A stretch of DNA of 64,000 nucleotides from Gemmatimonadaceae bacterium (GCA_036273715.1 DASUHB010000069.1:146346-210345); one strand, 5' to 3'. Numbered from the stretch's first letter, positions 9,000-17,626 are shown. The notes: a model not told the origin generated them from the sequence alone. Numbers and translations: made by a program.

Positions 9000-9722
9000 A
9001 TGCCCGACACTTCTACACGCGACACTCCGCTCGTTGCGCTGCTCCGAGGCGTGCCGCTGTTCGGCGAGCTCGAGGACGATGCGTTGCGGCAGCTCGCAGA
9101 GCGGTGCGTCGTGAGATCGATGCCGGCCGGACACGTCCTGTTCACGACGGGCGAAGCGTGCCGCGGTCTCTACATCATACAATCGGGGCACGTGCGCATC
9201 TTTCGCACCGACCTCGCCGGTCGAGAGCAGGTGCTGCACGTCGAAGGGCCGGGGCGCCCGGTTGCGGAGCTCCCGTTGTTCGACGGCGGACCGTATCCCG
9301 CGTCAGCACTGACGATCGACGAGTCGCGACTGGCGTTCCTGCCGCGCGACGCGTTCGAGCACCTCTATCGCACACATCCCGACATTGCGCAGGCGATGAT
9401 TCGTGCGTTAGGCAAACGCCTCAGGCACCTCGTCCACGTCACGGAGACGCTGGCGTTCCGCGACGTCGCGGCTCGACTGGCCATGTTGCTCGTCGGCTAC
9501 GCGCAACGCGGCGGCACGCGGACCGACGCCGGCACCGTGATCGAGCTGGATCGCACCCAGGAGGACATCGCGCACGAAATCGGAACGGCGCGCGAGTCCG
9601 TGTCGCGCGCCATGAAACAGCTCCGCGCCCAGAAGCTGATCGTATCGCTCGGCGGCAAGCGGATTCTGATTCCGGACGCGGACCGTTTGCAGGCGTTGCT
9701 GCCGGGCGAGAGCGACAGGTAA
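9000..9722 (+). CDS. Crp/Fnr-family transcriptional regulator
   Basis: 240 residues. Residues ~10-125 form a cyclic-nucleotide-binding-type jelly roll (FTTGEACRGLYIIQSGHVRIFRTDLAGREQ ... AELPLFDGGPYPASALTIDESRLAFLPR), then a dimer helix and an HTH_Crp domain (LDRTQEDIAHEIGTARESVSRAMKQLRAQKLI). There is no N-terminal Cys cluster of the FNR type, so it is not an Fe-S oxygen sensor; the effector could be cAMP-like or heme. The frame is open upstream but that part is the CGNR relic, so the ATG at 9000 is used. It precedes a polytopic membrane protein by 77 bases and may control it. A 6-bp hairpin (9733-9748) lies between them. Confidence 0.92.
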   Translation: MPDTSTRDTPLVALLRGVPLFGELEDDALRQLAERCVVRSMPAGHVLFTTGEACRGLYIIQSGHVRIFRTDLAGREQVLHVEGPGRPVAELPLFDGGPYPASALTIDESRLAFLPRDAFEHLYRTHPDIAQAMIRALGKRLRHLVHVTETLAFRDVAARLAMLLVGYAQRGGTRTDAGTVIELDRTQEDIAHEIGTARESVSRAMKQLRAQKLIVSLGGKRILIPDADRLQALLPGESDR

Positions 9723-9732
9723 GATCGGCGGC

Positions 9733-9748
9733 GCAGGATCGCCTGCGT
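9733..9748 (+). terminator. Short hairpin after the Crp/Fnr gene
   Basis: CGCAGG-ATCG-CCTGCG, 6-bp stem with a 4-base loop, 11 bases after the stop. No T-run. It may only attenuate read-through into the next gene. Confidence 0.3.
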
Positions 9749-9799
9749 TGGTGAGACATCCGTCACAGCACGTGGGCGCGGTGACGCCCAACTTTCGGC

Positions 9800-11131
9800 A
9801 TGAGCGTTGTGCCTTCCCAGCCGGGCCGGGGGCGGTTCGCGCTCCCCGGCGCGCATTTCGCGGTGGCGACGTGCTATCTGGTGGCGGCGGCGGCCGGTCT
9901 GGTCTGGATCGCACCGCAGCTGGCGGCCGGCGACTTCGCCTCGCCGCGCGTGGCCGGCGTCACGCACCTGTTCACGTTAGGCTGGCTCACCACCACTATC
10001 TTCGGCGCGCTCTATCAATTGATGCCGAGCGCGCTCGGCGCGCCGATCCGCTGGCCCAGGATCGGCTATGCCAGCCTCGCCGCGTTTGCGCCCGGCGTGG
10101 CGGCGTTTGCGTTAGGCGTTGCCACAGGCGGCGCCGCGGCCCAGTACGCCGGCGTGTGTCTGGTGGCGCTCGGCGTCGCGCTCGCTGTGGCCAACATCGC
10201 GGCGACGCTGCCGCGTGCACGCCGACACGACGTGACGTGGGCCGGCATCGCCATCGCCATCACCTACCTCTCGGTCGCGCTCCTGCTTGGCGCCCTGCTC
10301 TTCCACAATCTTCGCACCGGAGCCATCGCTGCCGCGCGCATCAGGGTGCTGGCGACGCATCTGCACGTCGCGATCGTCGGCTGGGTGCTCATGATGATCG
10401 TCGGCGTGTCGCACCGCTTGCTGCCGATGTTTCTGATCGCGCGCGGCGCGGACACGCGGTGGACCGCCCGGGCGCTGGCGTCGCTCGCCGCCGGCGTTCC
10501 GGTCCTCGGCGCGGGATTCCTGACGCATCGCGCGCCGGTTGTCTGGATGGGCGCGGCAGTGTTGGATCTGGGCGTTGCGCTCTTTCTCTACCAGGCCTTC
10601 TGCTTTGTTCGTGCACGCGTACGCAAGCGCATCGACATCGGCATGCGCTACGCGGGCGTGGGGCTGTCGTTTCTCGCCGCGGCTGCCGTGTTAGGCCCGA
10701 TCGTTCTCTGGCGCCGCCCGCTTTCCATGCGCCTCGCTACGACGTACGTGCTCCTGGGACTGCTCGGCGGAATCGTGATGTTCGTGATCGGACTCTTCTA
10801 TAAAATCGTTCCGATGCTCGCGTGGACGGCGCGCTATGGCGGGCAGGCAAAGCCCAACGTGCCGACGATCGCCGACATGTTCTCGGAGCCCGTGGCACGC
10901 GCACAGCTGGTGCTCATGACCGGTGCGATTCTCGCGATGGCCGGAGCGATCCTGTCGGGCTCGCCCATCGGCGCCCGGATCGGCGCCGCGGCATTCTTGC
11001 TGGGCGTGCTGCTCTTCGGCAGACAGATACTTCGTGTGGCGTTAGGCAGGTCCTCGAGCCGCCACGAGCCGAACGGGCTTGCGGCGCGGCATTCCGGCCG
11101 CTCGGCGCGGGCCGTGGTGACCCGCGTGTAG
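9800..11131 (+). CDS. Polytopic membrane protein, NnrS / heme-copper-oxidase-subunit-I-like
   Basis: 443 residues with about 12 membrane helices. Three helices carry paired polar signatures: VTHLFTLGWLTTTIFGALYQLMPSA, ATHLHVAIVGWVLMMIVGVSHRLLPMF and GIVMFVIGLFYKIVPMLAW. The regularly placed membrane His residues (H-L-F-T-L-G-W, H-L-H-V-A-x-x-G-W, S-H-R-L) recall NnrS and subunit-I-like proteins that bind heme or copper. A link to nitric-oxide or respiratory stress is plausible given the Crp/Fnr gene just upstream, but is inference. The C-terminal ~25 residues are Arg-rich and cytoplasmic. Confidence 0.7.
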   Translation: MSVVPSQPGRGRFALPGAHFAVATCYLVAAAAGLVWIAPQLAAGDFASPRVAGVTHLFTLGWLTTTIFGALYQLMPSALGAPIRWPRIGYASLAAFAPGVAAFALGVATGGAAAQYAGVCLVALGVALAVANIAATLPRARRHDVTWAGIAIAITYLSVALLLGALLFHNLRTGAIAAARIRVLATHLHVAIVGWVLMMIVGVSHRLLPMFLIARGADTRWTARALASLAAGVPVLGAGFLTHRAPVVWMGAAVLDLGVALFLYQAFCFVRARVRKRIDIGMRYAGVGLSFLAAAAVLGPIVLWRRPLSMRLATTYVLLGLLGGIVMFVIGLFYKIVPMLAWTARYGGQAKPNVPTIADMFSEPVARAQLVLMTGAILAMAGAILSGSPIGARIGAAAFLLGVLLFGRQILRVALGRSSSRHEPNGLAARHSGRSARAVVTRV

Positions 11132-11227
11132 GTCCTGTCGACCTGATGTGCGCCACACTGGTCTCGTGCCGTCGCGCAAACGCCCGGACAACGTAGAGAT
11201 CTGACGCACGCCGCAAAGGTCCGGCAG

Positions 11228-12001
11228 CTAACCTGCGCGGCGCGGTTTCGCTATCGGGTACGCATAGTGGAAGCGGAGCCCCGATTTTTTCTGGGTCGTC
11301 ACGGCGTCGAGGATCGCGCGCGAGTTCGCATCAACCAGATATCTGGTCGTGATCACCGGATCGGCAAAGCGCACCACCCACGCATCGACCCCGGTCTCCC
11401 GCGTCCGGCCCATGACGGTGAGCGTGTCGCGCTCGAGATCGCCGTCCACTTCGGAGAAGAGCGGCACGACCACCTGCATCCCGCTCCGGTACTCGAGCGA
11501 TCGCACCAGCGGCTCGATCTCATTGAACGCGAACACGGGCACGTCGAACGTCTGATCGTAATCACGCGGCGCCGAGTCGGGGTGCTGAATGGTGCCCGTC
11601 ACATGCGCGCCGGCGTAGCGATACGCATAGCGCACGTGGTTGAATTCCAGCACCTCGGAGGCCGGTCGCAGGCTCCGGGCACCGACGATGAGCGTATCGC
11701 TGGACTGGAATGGCGGCGCCCAGTTTCTCGTTAGGCGGATGTGGTCGCCCGACCGGAGCGCTGCCATCGCGACGTGCGCCACGAGACGCGTCGTCGTGTC
11801 GCCGGTTGGGCGCTGCGTGAACACGGCCACGTCGGCCGACGAATCGACGAGATCCGGCGCGCTGAGCGCGTGGGCGCCGGGCAGCAGCATACTGCCCGGC
11901 GCATGCGGAGAGGTCGCACACGCGACGGCGATCGCGACGATTGTGGCGATCGCCGTTTGTCTCGCTCGCCGTGTGGTGGTGGCGACGGCAACGGGTCTCA
12001 T
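11228..12001 (-). CDS. Lipoprotein, DUF3108-like
   Basis: 257 residues. The N-terminus MRPVAVATTTRRARQTAIAT followed by IVAIAVAC gives a signal peptide with a lipobox-type Cys. The body has alternating beta strands: RYAYRYAGAHVTGTIQHPDS, TFDVPVFAFNEIEPLVRSLEY and, at the end, ITTRYLVDANSRAILDAVTT, a pattern seen in DUF3108-like outer-membrane/periplasmic proteins. No catalytic residues are apparent. The start at 12001 is chosen because the lipoprotein signal begins there; the open frame upstream is not coding-like. Monocistronic, divergent from the 7TM gene. Confidence 0.65.
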   Translation of the reverse strand: MRPVAVATTTRRARQTAIATIVAIAVACATSPHAPGSMLLPGAHALSAPDLVDSSADVAVFTQRPTGDTTTRLVAHVAMAALRSGDHIRLTRNWAPPFQSSDTLIVGARSLRPASEVLEFNHVRYAYRYAGAHVTGTIQHPDSAPRDYDQTFDVPVFAFNEIEPLVRSLEYRSGMQVVVPLFSEVDGDLERDTLTVMGRTRETGVDAWVVRFADPVITTRYLVDANSRAILDAVTTQKKSGLRFHYAYPIAKPRRAG

Positions 12002-12390
12002 CAGATGACCATCTCCGGGAAGGTGTGTCACACTCTGCTCCGCCCGCACCTCCGATCTCGGCGCCGGCGTGCTGTAGAATAGCCGCCGAATAATGTGTGG
12101 AGGCGCGTCGATGATCCACATGCGGCTCGCCAGCCTGTTGGGCCCGCCTTTGGATCCCGCGATGTAATCGGCCACGAGTCACCGGTGCACGGCGACGCTC
12201 GCGCACCGGAACGCGGTGCTTGGCGCATCGAAAGGCGCCGGCGTGGCCGTTCGACTGCGTCGCCTCTTCGGCTACTCGCGGTGCAGGCGACGGCGGATAC
12301 TCTTGACGGCGCCGGCGTATCTCGTAGTGTTGAGCGTTAACCTGATAGCGGCAGTTAATGGGGTTAACCCTTTCCGTGGTGTGCGAACCA
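12002..12390. other. Divergent intergenic region with palindrome GGGTTAACCC
   Basis: 389 bases between two divergent genes. The only structure seen is a perfect 10-bp palindrome GGGTTAACCC at 12361-12370 and an upstream inverted half GTTAACC at 12336-12342, 20 bases before GGTTAAC (12362-12368). These lie 20-55 bases before the likely start of the next gene and could be an operator. No convincing promoter hexamers were found. Confidence 0.35.
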
Positions 12391-13785
12391 ATGGCGCAGT
12401 TGACGCGGTCCCGTCGCGTGTGTGTCTCGAGCGCGCTGTTGCTCGTGGCCGTCGTGCCGTCCCTGCGTGGACAGCATGCCGGCGGCGACGAGCGCGGCGC
12501 CGTCTCGATCACGTTGGGCCGGGCGATCGTCCCCCTCGACGGACCATGGCGATTTCGCACCGGCGACGATTCCCGTTGGGCCGACCCCGATTTTGACGAC
12601 GCGTCGTGGGAGACGGTCGACCTCACACCGGCCGCCGGCGCCCATGACCCCGATGTCGGGTTACCGCGATACGTGCCCGGCTGGGGCGCACGCGGGCATC
12701 GCGGATATGCCGGCTATGCCTGGTACCGCATGCGGGTCAGCGTCGCCGCAGCGGACAGCACGGCGTTAGCACTGGCCGGACCGCTCGAGGTCGATCAGGC
12801 CTATGAGCTATTCGTCAACGGCCGGCTGGTGGGCGGCTCCGGCAACTTCGACGGCGCGGCGCCCGTGGTGTACAACACCCGCCCCGCCACGTTCCCGCTG
12901 TCGGACGCGGCGGGCGGCGCCGGGCACACGCCTAACGGCTCGTTGGTCATCGCGGTGCGGGTCTGGGCCGGCGATGCGTACATGCGCGCGCTGCCGGACG
13001 GCGGTGGAATGCGCATTGCGCCGGCGCTCGGCGACGCCGCCGCCGTCGCGGCGCGCTACAAACTCGACTGGCTGGCCAAGGTCCTCGGCTACGTGGTCGA
13101 GGTCGTCGAGGCGGCCGCCCTGCTCCTGCTCGCCGTCATGGCCCTCGCCATCGGAAAGTTCGAGCCATTTGCTCCCGCCTACCGATGGCTCGCGGCGGCG
13201 CTCGTCCTCACGGCGCTGGCGCGCGCCAATCAAGCCGTCTTCTATTGGACCCCATGGGAAAGCGCGCACACCGCCATCGTGCTGCGCTACGTCTACCTCG
13301 ACCCGCTCGCGCTGGGCGCGTGGGCCATGGCGTGGCGCGACTGGTTTCGCCTCGAGCGGCCGCGATGGCTGCCCGGCGCGATCGCCGCCCTCACCGGACT
13401 GTACGTCGTGGCGGACTTCGTCGCCACCGCCGGACTCGGCACGGCGAGCGATGCCGCGCTCGCCGCCGCCTCGCCGATTCGCCTGACATTCGTCATCGTG
13501 ACCGTCCTCATCGTCGGCGCAAGTCTGCTGCGTTCCCGACCGAGAGATTGGCTGTCGACGGCCGCCGCGGTGCTCGTGTCGATCGGTCTCTACGCGCCAG
13601 AGGTGAGCGCGCTCCACGTGCCCGGCATCTGGTTTCCCTTTGGCGTTGGTGTGTCGCGCACCCAATATGCGTACGCGGCCTTCGCCATCCTGCTCTTCGC
13701 GGTGCTGTACCAGCGGCTGGCGGCGCACGCTCCCGCCCGGCGGCCGTCCCGCGCGAACGTACGCCTCCATGCGGCCGCCAACTGA
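12391..13785 (+). CDS. Signal peptide + jelly-roll + 7TM sensor-like membrane protein
   Basis: 464 residues. After a signal peptide (SSALLLVAVVPSLRG) comes a GH2-type sugar-binding jelly roll, with the typical lead PLDGPWRFRTGDDSRWADPDFDDASWETVDL and YELFVNGRLVGGSGN (residues ~40-210). Then follow seven hydrophobic segments from ~235 to 450, the layout of 7TMR-DISM receptors. Unlike full receptors it has no kinase, GGDEF or phosphatase output domain, so any signal must pass to another protein. It shares 17 bases with the following CGNR regulator gene, which suggests coupled expression and perhaps a functional pair. Start at 12391 is chosen because the signal peptide begins there. Confidence 0.72.
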   Translation: MAQLTRSRRVCVSSALLLVAVVPSLRGQHAGGDERGAVSITLGRAIVPLDGPWRFRTGDDSRWADPDFDDASWETVDLTPAAGAHDPDVGLPRYVPGWGARGHRGYAGYAWYRMRVSVAAADSTALALAGPLEVDQAYELFVNGRLVGGSGNFDGAAPVVYNTRPATFPLSDAAGGAGHTPNGSLVIAVRVWAGDAYMRALPDGGGMRIAPALGDAAAVAARYKLDWLAKVLGYVVEVVEAAALLLLAVMALAIGKFEPFAPAYRWLAAALVLTALARANQAVFYWTPWESAHTAIVLRYVYLDPLALGAWAMAWRDWFRLERPRWLPGAIAALTGLYVVADFVATAGLGTASDAALAAASPIRLTFVIVTVLIVGASLLRSRPRDWLSTAAAVLVSIGLYAPEVSALHVPGIWFPFGVGVSRTQYAYAAFAILLFAVLYQRLAAHAPARRPSRANVRLHAAAN

Positions 13786-14356
13786 CGACTTCCAGTGCAT
13801 CGCCGGCAACCTATCGCTCGACTTCGTGAATACGATCGGCGACCGGTTAGGCGCCGCGCGCGAGTACCTGACGAGCTCGGCCGAGCTCACGCGGTGGGCG
13901 CGCCTGGCCGGCATTCTGCCGCCTAACGGACGGCTGACGCTCTCGGCGCGGCAGATGTCGGAGATCCGTACGGCACGCGAGAGCCTGTATCGGCTGTTTC
14001 AGCAGCTCGCACGGGGAGGCACGCCGTCGCGCCGCGCGGTGTCCGACCTCAATACGCGACTCGCATCGGTGGCCGGCGCGCGGCGTCTCCGTCTCGGCAC
14101 ACGGGGCGTTCGCTGGGAATGGCTGTCGCGCGCGCGCGATGCACGCTCCCTGTTGGCGCAGGTGTATGCGAGCGCCGCCGAGTTGTTGGTGTCCGAACAC
14201 GCCGCTGCGGTGAGGCAGTGCGAGGGCGAGCGCTGCGGCTGGCTCTTCGTGGACCGCTCGCGCAGCGGGCACCGCCGCTGGTGCAGCATGGCGGATTGTG
14301 GCAATCGGGAAAAGGCGCGGCGCCATCTCGCTCGCATCCGCCGCAGCGCCCGCTGA
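13769..14356 (+). CDS. CGNR zinc-finger transcriptional regulator (ABATE domain)
   Basis: 195 residues. Residues 1-140 are the ABATE (putative stress-response sensor) domain starting DDFQCIAGNLSLDFVNTIGD. The C-terminus holds the CGNR zinc finger: Cys pair C-EGER-C, then GWLFVDRSRSGHRRWC, then CGNREKARRH. These proteins are DNA-binding regulators of mostly unknown targets. The start overlaps the upstream 7TM gene by 17 bases, so the two are probably one operon. A decayed copy of its C-terminus lies at 8811-8969. Confidence 0.9.
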   Translation: MRPPTDDFQCIAGNLSLDFVNTIGDRLGAAREYLTSSAELTRWARLAGILPPNGRLTLSARQMSEIRTARESLYRLFQQLARGGTPSRRAVSDLNTRLASVAGARRLRLGTRGVRWEWLSRARDARSLLAQVYASAAELLVSEHAAAVRQCEGERCGWLFVDRSRSGHRRWCSMADCGNREKARRHLARIRRSAR

Positions 14357-14363
14357 GACACCG

Positions 14364-14861
14364 CTATGCGTTGCCCGGCTTCCGCCCTTCGTCGCCCAGC
14401 AAGTATGCGCCGAGCCAGCCGAGGACGCGCTCCCAGCCGTGGGCGTGGCCGTCGCAGGACGCGCGGTCGGTGAAGCCCTCATGCCTAACCGTAAGGCGCG
14501 AGCCGCCGGGGATGGCGTCGATGCGATAGCGCACGGTCGTGACATCGCCCGGCTTGTCCTCGTAGCGCCACGTTTGAACGAGGAGACGCGGCGGCTCGAC
14601 CTCGAGCACGTCCCCGCCGACAGCGAATGCTTTGCCGTTAGTCGATATGCCCTGGCTGCGCCACCATCCGCCCGGGCGGATGTCGCCGTCCCACTGCGTG
14701 ACGCGGTACGCGTCGGTCGATCCCCACCAGCCGGCGATTTCCGCAGAGCTGATGGCGTGAAACACCCGCTCGGGCGATGCCGCGATCTCGACCACGGCGA
14801 GGATGACACCGTCCGTTAGGTCTGCGACAGCTCGCGCGGACGCGAGCTCGGGCTCGGTCAC
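14364..14861 (-). CDS. SRPBCC/AHSA1-family protein
   Basis: 165 residues starting from GTG (VTEPELASARAVADLTDGVI). It has the START-like fold signature: IAASPERVFHAISSAEIAGWW, DIRPGGWWRSQG, VLEVEPPRLLVQTWRYED and the C-terminal helix ASCDGHAHGWERVLGWLGAYLLG. Members bind hydrophobic ligands or act as Hsp90 ATPase activator-like proteins; no specific ligand is known here. Its GTG overlaps the stop of the upstream ArsR gene (GTGA, 14858-14861), the usual ArsR-SRPBCC pairing in which the regulator represses its own operon. Confidence 0.9.
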   Translation of the reverse strand: MTEPELASARAVADLTDGVILAVVEIAASPERVFHAISSAEIAGWWGSTDAYRVTQWDGDIRPGGWWRSQGISTNGKAFAVGGDVLEVEPPRLLVQTWRYEDKPGDVTTVRYRIDAIPGGSRLTVRHEGFTDRASCDGHAHGWERVLGWLGAYLLGDEGRKPGNA

Positions 14862-15178
14862 CGGTCCTCCAGTCGACGTTTGAGGTTGTCGAGGCTCGTC
14901 ACCCAGAAGGCCCGATATCCTTCGATCCATCCAGCGACCCGTTGCAATGGCAGCGGGTCGAGCTGGTAAATGCGCTCTCGTCCCACCCGCCGTTCGCGGA
15001 CGAGGCGCGCCTCGCGCAGCACTTTCAAATGCTTCGAGATGGATGGCCGGCTTTGCTCGAACTCGGCGGCCAGCGCGTTGACGTGGGCGCCGCCGCCGCG
15101 CAATCGGTCGAGAATGGCGCGCCGTGTCGGGTCGGCGACGGCGCGGAAGACGTCGGAGCTGGCAGCGATTCGTCCCAT
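14858..15178 (-). CDS. ArsR-family winged-helix regulator
   Basis: 106 residues. DVFRAVADPTRRAILDRLRGGGAHVNALAAEFEQSRPSISKHLKVLREARLVRERRVGRERIYQLD is the ArsR/SmtB-type winged helix. No metal-binding Cys cluster is present, so it belongs to the large non-metal subgroup coupled to SRPBCC genes. A GTAACC box sits a few bases from the start codon (15183-15191) and again near the divergent gene, so auto-regulation of both sides is likely. Confidence 0.93.
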   Translation of the reverse strand: MGRIAASSDVFRAVADPTRRAILDRLRGGGAHVNALAAEFEQSRPSISKHLKVLREARLVRERRVGRERIYQLDPLPLQRVAGWIEGYRAFWVTSLDNLKRRLEDR

Positions 15179-15229
15179 GCCGGTAACCTATCGGTATCTG
15201 CGCCGGACGCAATACGGCGCGGCGCCCTA

Positions 15230-15258
15230 TTGACTCCTTTCGCAGCGCGCAATATTGT
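15230..15258 (+). promoter_or_regulatory. Sigma-70-like promoter for the truncated SRPBCC gene
   Basis: TTGACT (15230-15235), 17-base spacer, TATTGT (15253-15258). Transcription would begin near 15265, inside the GTAACCGATTG box at 15261-15271, which would suit an ArsR operator that blocks initiation. Confidence 0.5.
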
Positions 15259-15260
15259 CA

Positions 15261-15540
15261 GTAACCGATTGACTACTTAATTATCCTCTCATGGAGGTCC
15301 TGATGTCGGCGACTCATGGCACGCCGCGGTTCGACTATGAAATTCACATTGGCGTCCCGGTCGCGCGCGTGTGGCACGCACTCGCGGACGGCGAGATGAC
15401 TCGTCACTACGCGTTTGGAGCCCACTTCGAGGGCCGCCCGGTCGCAGGCGGGCCGTATGCGTTCATTGCAGACGGGGCGTTCAGGGCGGTGGACGGCGAA
15501 ACCCTCGACGTGACGACAAGCGGCATGAGGTAACCGATTG
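15261..15540 (+). repeat. 11-bp direct repeats GTAACCGATTG flanking the truncated SRPBCC gene
   Basis: Exact copies at 15261-15271 (promoter) and 15530-15540 (overlapping the stop codon of the short gene). A related GTAACCTAT lies at 15183. They could be operators of the adjacent ArsR protein; the second copy could also be a recombination scar where the 3' part of the gene was lost. Confidence 0.55.
15303..15533 (+). pseudogene. SRPBCC-domain gene, truncated at its 3' end
   Basis: 76 residues with a good ribosome site (GGAGG at 15293). It begins like a full SRPBCC protein: FDYEIHIGVPVARVWHALAD, MTRHYAFGAHFEGRPVAGGPY, GETLDVT, then stops at TTSGMR. The family is normally 140-170 residues, so the second half, including the C-terminal helix, is missing. 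No continuation is found downstream in any frame. The clean start, promoter and operator suggest that the loss is recent or that a short product is still made. Confidence 0.6.
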
Positions 15541-15608
15541 CTCACTCATCATAGCGCGGCCCGAACACCGGCAGCGTCGTGCACGACTCCACCCCTGCCC
15601 CAACGCTC

Positions 15609-16028
15609 ATGAGCCCGAAATCGATCTACCGAATCGTGACCGCCCTCCTTCTCCTCTTCACGTTAGGCCACACGCTCGGCTTCACTACAATCGACCCGAG
15701 CTGGGGGGTGAGCGCGCCCATTATGGCGCTGCGCGAGATTCGGTTCACGGCGCAGGGCACGCCCAACCGGACGTACTGGGGCTTCTATCTGGGATTCGGG
15801 TACTTCTGCTCGGTACTGATGCTCTTCGCCGCCTGCGTCGCATGGCAGCTCAGCCGGCTGTCCGTCGAGACGCTCCGGCGGATGCAATTCATCTCGTGGG
15901 CGTTCGCGCTACTATTTCTCGTGGTCACGGGCATCACGTGGCGATTCTTTTTTACGGCGCCGGTCGTGTTCACGGTCGTCATCACGATCGGCTTGATCGC
16001 GGGAGCATGGCGCGCGCGAATGGCCTGA
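15609..16028 (+). CDS. Small four-helix membrane protein of unknown function
   Basis: 139 residues: MSPKSIYRIVTALLLLFTLG (TM1), a periplasmic loop with GFTTIDPSWGV and FTAQGTPNRTYW, then TM2-TM4 ending VVITIGLIAGAWRARMA. The LGHTLGF / WGFYLGFGYF pattern is shared by widespread small membrane proteins often encoded next to ArsR/SRPBCC genes. No active-site residues. Ten codons upstream there is an in-frame ATG; 15609 is preferred because the hydrophobic helix starts right after it. Confidence 0.65.
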   Translation: MSPKSIYRIVTALLLLFTLGHTLGFTTIDPSWGVSAPIMALREIRFTAQGTPNRTYWGFYLGFGYFCSVLMLFAACVAWQLSRLSVETLRRMQFISWAFALLFLVVTGITWRFFFTAPVVFTVVITIGLIAGAWRARMA

Positions 16029-16190
16029 CCCGATCATCGCCCGGTCAAGTGCAGGCGTGCGCACGAACGAGCGACGGAGCGCCCGGACGAGCGATATGGG
16101 GCATATTGAAAAGACGGGGAAACAAGACGCTGTGACATCAGGCACGCCCCCGGCCCATCGCGCACTGAGAGCTTACATCAGTCACGACCT

Positions 16191-17279
16191 ATGAATGAGC
16201 CCACGCAGCTCGATCCAACTCTTACGATCAACGAGATCGTCGCGGCTGGCCAGCAAATGAAAAGCGATGACACTCCAAGATCTCCACCTGAGGCGATCCT
16301 CACCGGCGATCGACCGACCGGCCCGCTCCATCTCGGTCACTACGTCGGCTCGCTGGCTAACCGCGTGCGACTCCAGCACGAGCACAAGCAGACCATACTC
16401 ATCGCTGATCTTCAGGCGCTCACCGACAACGCTGGTCGCGCAGCGGACGTGCGACACAACGTTCGCGAGGTCATGCTCGACTACCTCGCGGTCGGCATCG
16501 ATCCAGAGCTGACGCCTATTGCATTGCAGTCGGCGATGCCGGAACTCGCCGAGCTCACGATGCTCTATTTGAATCTCGTCACCGTCGCGCGGCTCGAGCG
16601 GAATCCTACGCTGAAAGCCGAGATCGAATTGCGCGGGTTTACGCGAGACATCCCAGCTGGTTTCCTCGCGTATCCCGTGAGCCAAGCGGCCGACATCACC
16701 GCGTTCCGCGCCACACTCGTGCCGGTCGGCGACGATCAGCTCCCCATGATCGAGCAGACCAATGAAATCGTGCGGCGGCTCGCGCACCTCGCGGGCCGGC
16801 CGGTGCTACCGGAATGCCGAGCACTGCTCTCGGCCACGGCGCGGCTGCCCGGGATCGATGGCCGCAAGGCGAGCAAGTCGCTCGGAAACGCTATCTCCCT
16901 CTCCGCATCGGACGACGAAATCCGTAGGCTCGTCCACGCGATGTTCACCGATCCCGGCCACGTGCGCGCGAGCGATCCCGGTCGCGTCGAGGACAACGTG
17001 GTCTTCGCATACCTGCACGCGTTCGATCCCGATCAGCATGCAGTCGCCGAGCTCGAGACACACTACCGGCGCGGTGGCTTGGGTGATGCCGCACTCAAGC
17101 AGCGCCTCACGCGCATTCTCCAAACATTTCTCGCGCCGATCCGCGAGCGACGCGCGCTGTACGCGCAGAATCGCGACATCGTCCGCGACGTCCTTCGTGA
17201 CGGCACCGGGGCTTCGCGCCCAACCGCGCGCGCCGTGCTCGAGGAGGTACGCGAGGTGTTTGCATTGGGTTCCTGGTGA
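16191..17279 (+). CDS. trpS: Tryptophan-tRNA ligase
   Basis: 362 residues, class I synthetase that charges tRNA-Trp. HIGH-type motif is [10 protein letters not shown] (residues ~45-54), KMSKS-type motif is [10 protein letters not shown] (~225-234), with the Trp pocket [20 protein letters not shown] between. Length fits bacterial TrpRS. The first ATG gives 22 extra residues before [22 protein letters not shown], where family similarity begins; neither start has a clear ribosome site. No GTTAGGC heptamer falls in the gene or its flanks (15669-17500), unlike its neighbours, and the base composition looks slightly less GC-biased, so transfer is possible. Confidence 0.93.
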   Translation: MNEPTQLDPTLTINEIVAAGQQMKSDDTPRSPPEAILTGDRPTGPLHLGHYVGSLANRVRLQHEHKQTILIADLQALTDNAGRAADVRHNVREVMLDYLAVGIDPELTPIALQSAMPELAELTMLYLNLVTVARLERNPTLKAEIELRGFTRDIPAGFLAYPVSQAADITAFRATLVPVGDDQLPMIEQTNEIVRRLAHLAGRPVLPECRALLSATARLPGIDGRKASKSLGNAISLSASDDEIRRLVHAMFTDPGHVRASDPGRVEDNVVFAYLHAFDPDQHAVAELETHYRRGGLGDAALKQRLTRILQTFLAPIRERRALYAQNRDIVRDVLRDGTGASRPTARAVLEEVREVFALGSW

Positions 17280-17306
17280 GGGCCGACTCGCACGGCGCCC
17301 AATCAT

Positions 17307-17331
17307 GAATGTCGGACGGAACACGACATTC
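17307..17331 (+). terminator. Hairpin downstream of trpS
   Basis: GAATGTCG (17307-17314) pairs with CGACATTC (17324-17331), 8-bp stem, 9-base loop, 27 bases after the stop. No T-run. A second palindrome, AGCGCTAGCGCT at 17350-17361, lies just beyond and overlaps the end of the next gene on the other strand. Confidence 0.45.
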
Positions 17332-17359
17332 GGTCAGTTAGCGCCGCACAGCGCTAGCG

Positions 17360-17626
17360 CTAGTGTTGCCGGCATAAGGCGAGAAACTCCGGGGAGCGTA
17401 CCGCGACGAATCGCGCGGTTCGTCGCACGCTGGCGTCATCGGTCCAGTGGACCCAGACTTCCGGAAAGAGTTGTACCTGATCCAGCGGTGTTTCTATCCT
17501 GGTTAGGCGCGCGACCGGCAGGCGCATTTGCGGGAACGGTCGTCGCAGCACCAGGTGCTCGTCGCAGCGCCATGCGCCGTGCGCATTGAAGAGCCGGCGC
17601 CATATCGCCACACGGCCGCCGAGCAA
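17360..17626 (-). CDS. Short hypothetical protein
   Basis: Up to 88 residues from a TTG codon; a GTG inside is an alternative start. Segments such as PFPQMRLPVARLTRIETPLD and VQLFPEVWVHWTDDASVRRT, ending in FVAVRSPEFLALCRQH, have the strand-turn-strand pattern of bacterial PH-like domains, but this is a loose resemblance. No Shine-Dalgarno is evident. It carries one heptamer. Real coding is likely but not certain. Confidence 0.45.
   Translation of the reverse strand: MLGGRVAIWRRLFNAHGAWRCDEHLVLRRPFPQMRLPVARLTRIETPLDQVQLFPEVWVHWTDDASVRRTARFVAVRSPEFLALCRQH

Noticed and set aside
8640..9722. Crp/Fnr regulator with a zinc-finger extension as one 360-residue protein
   Set aside because: The upstream part crosses the PadR start and promoter and contains a broken CGNR finger; a normal start lies at 9000.
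16029..16190. A T-box or other leader upstream of trpS
   Set aside because: No T-box sequence, specifier loop or terminator/antiterminator pair can be read in the 162 bases.
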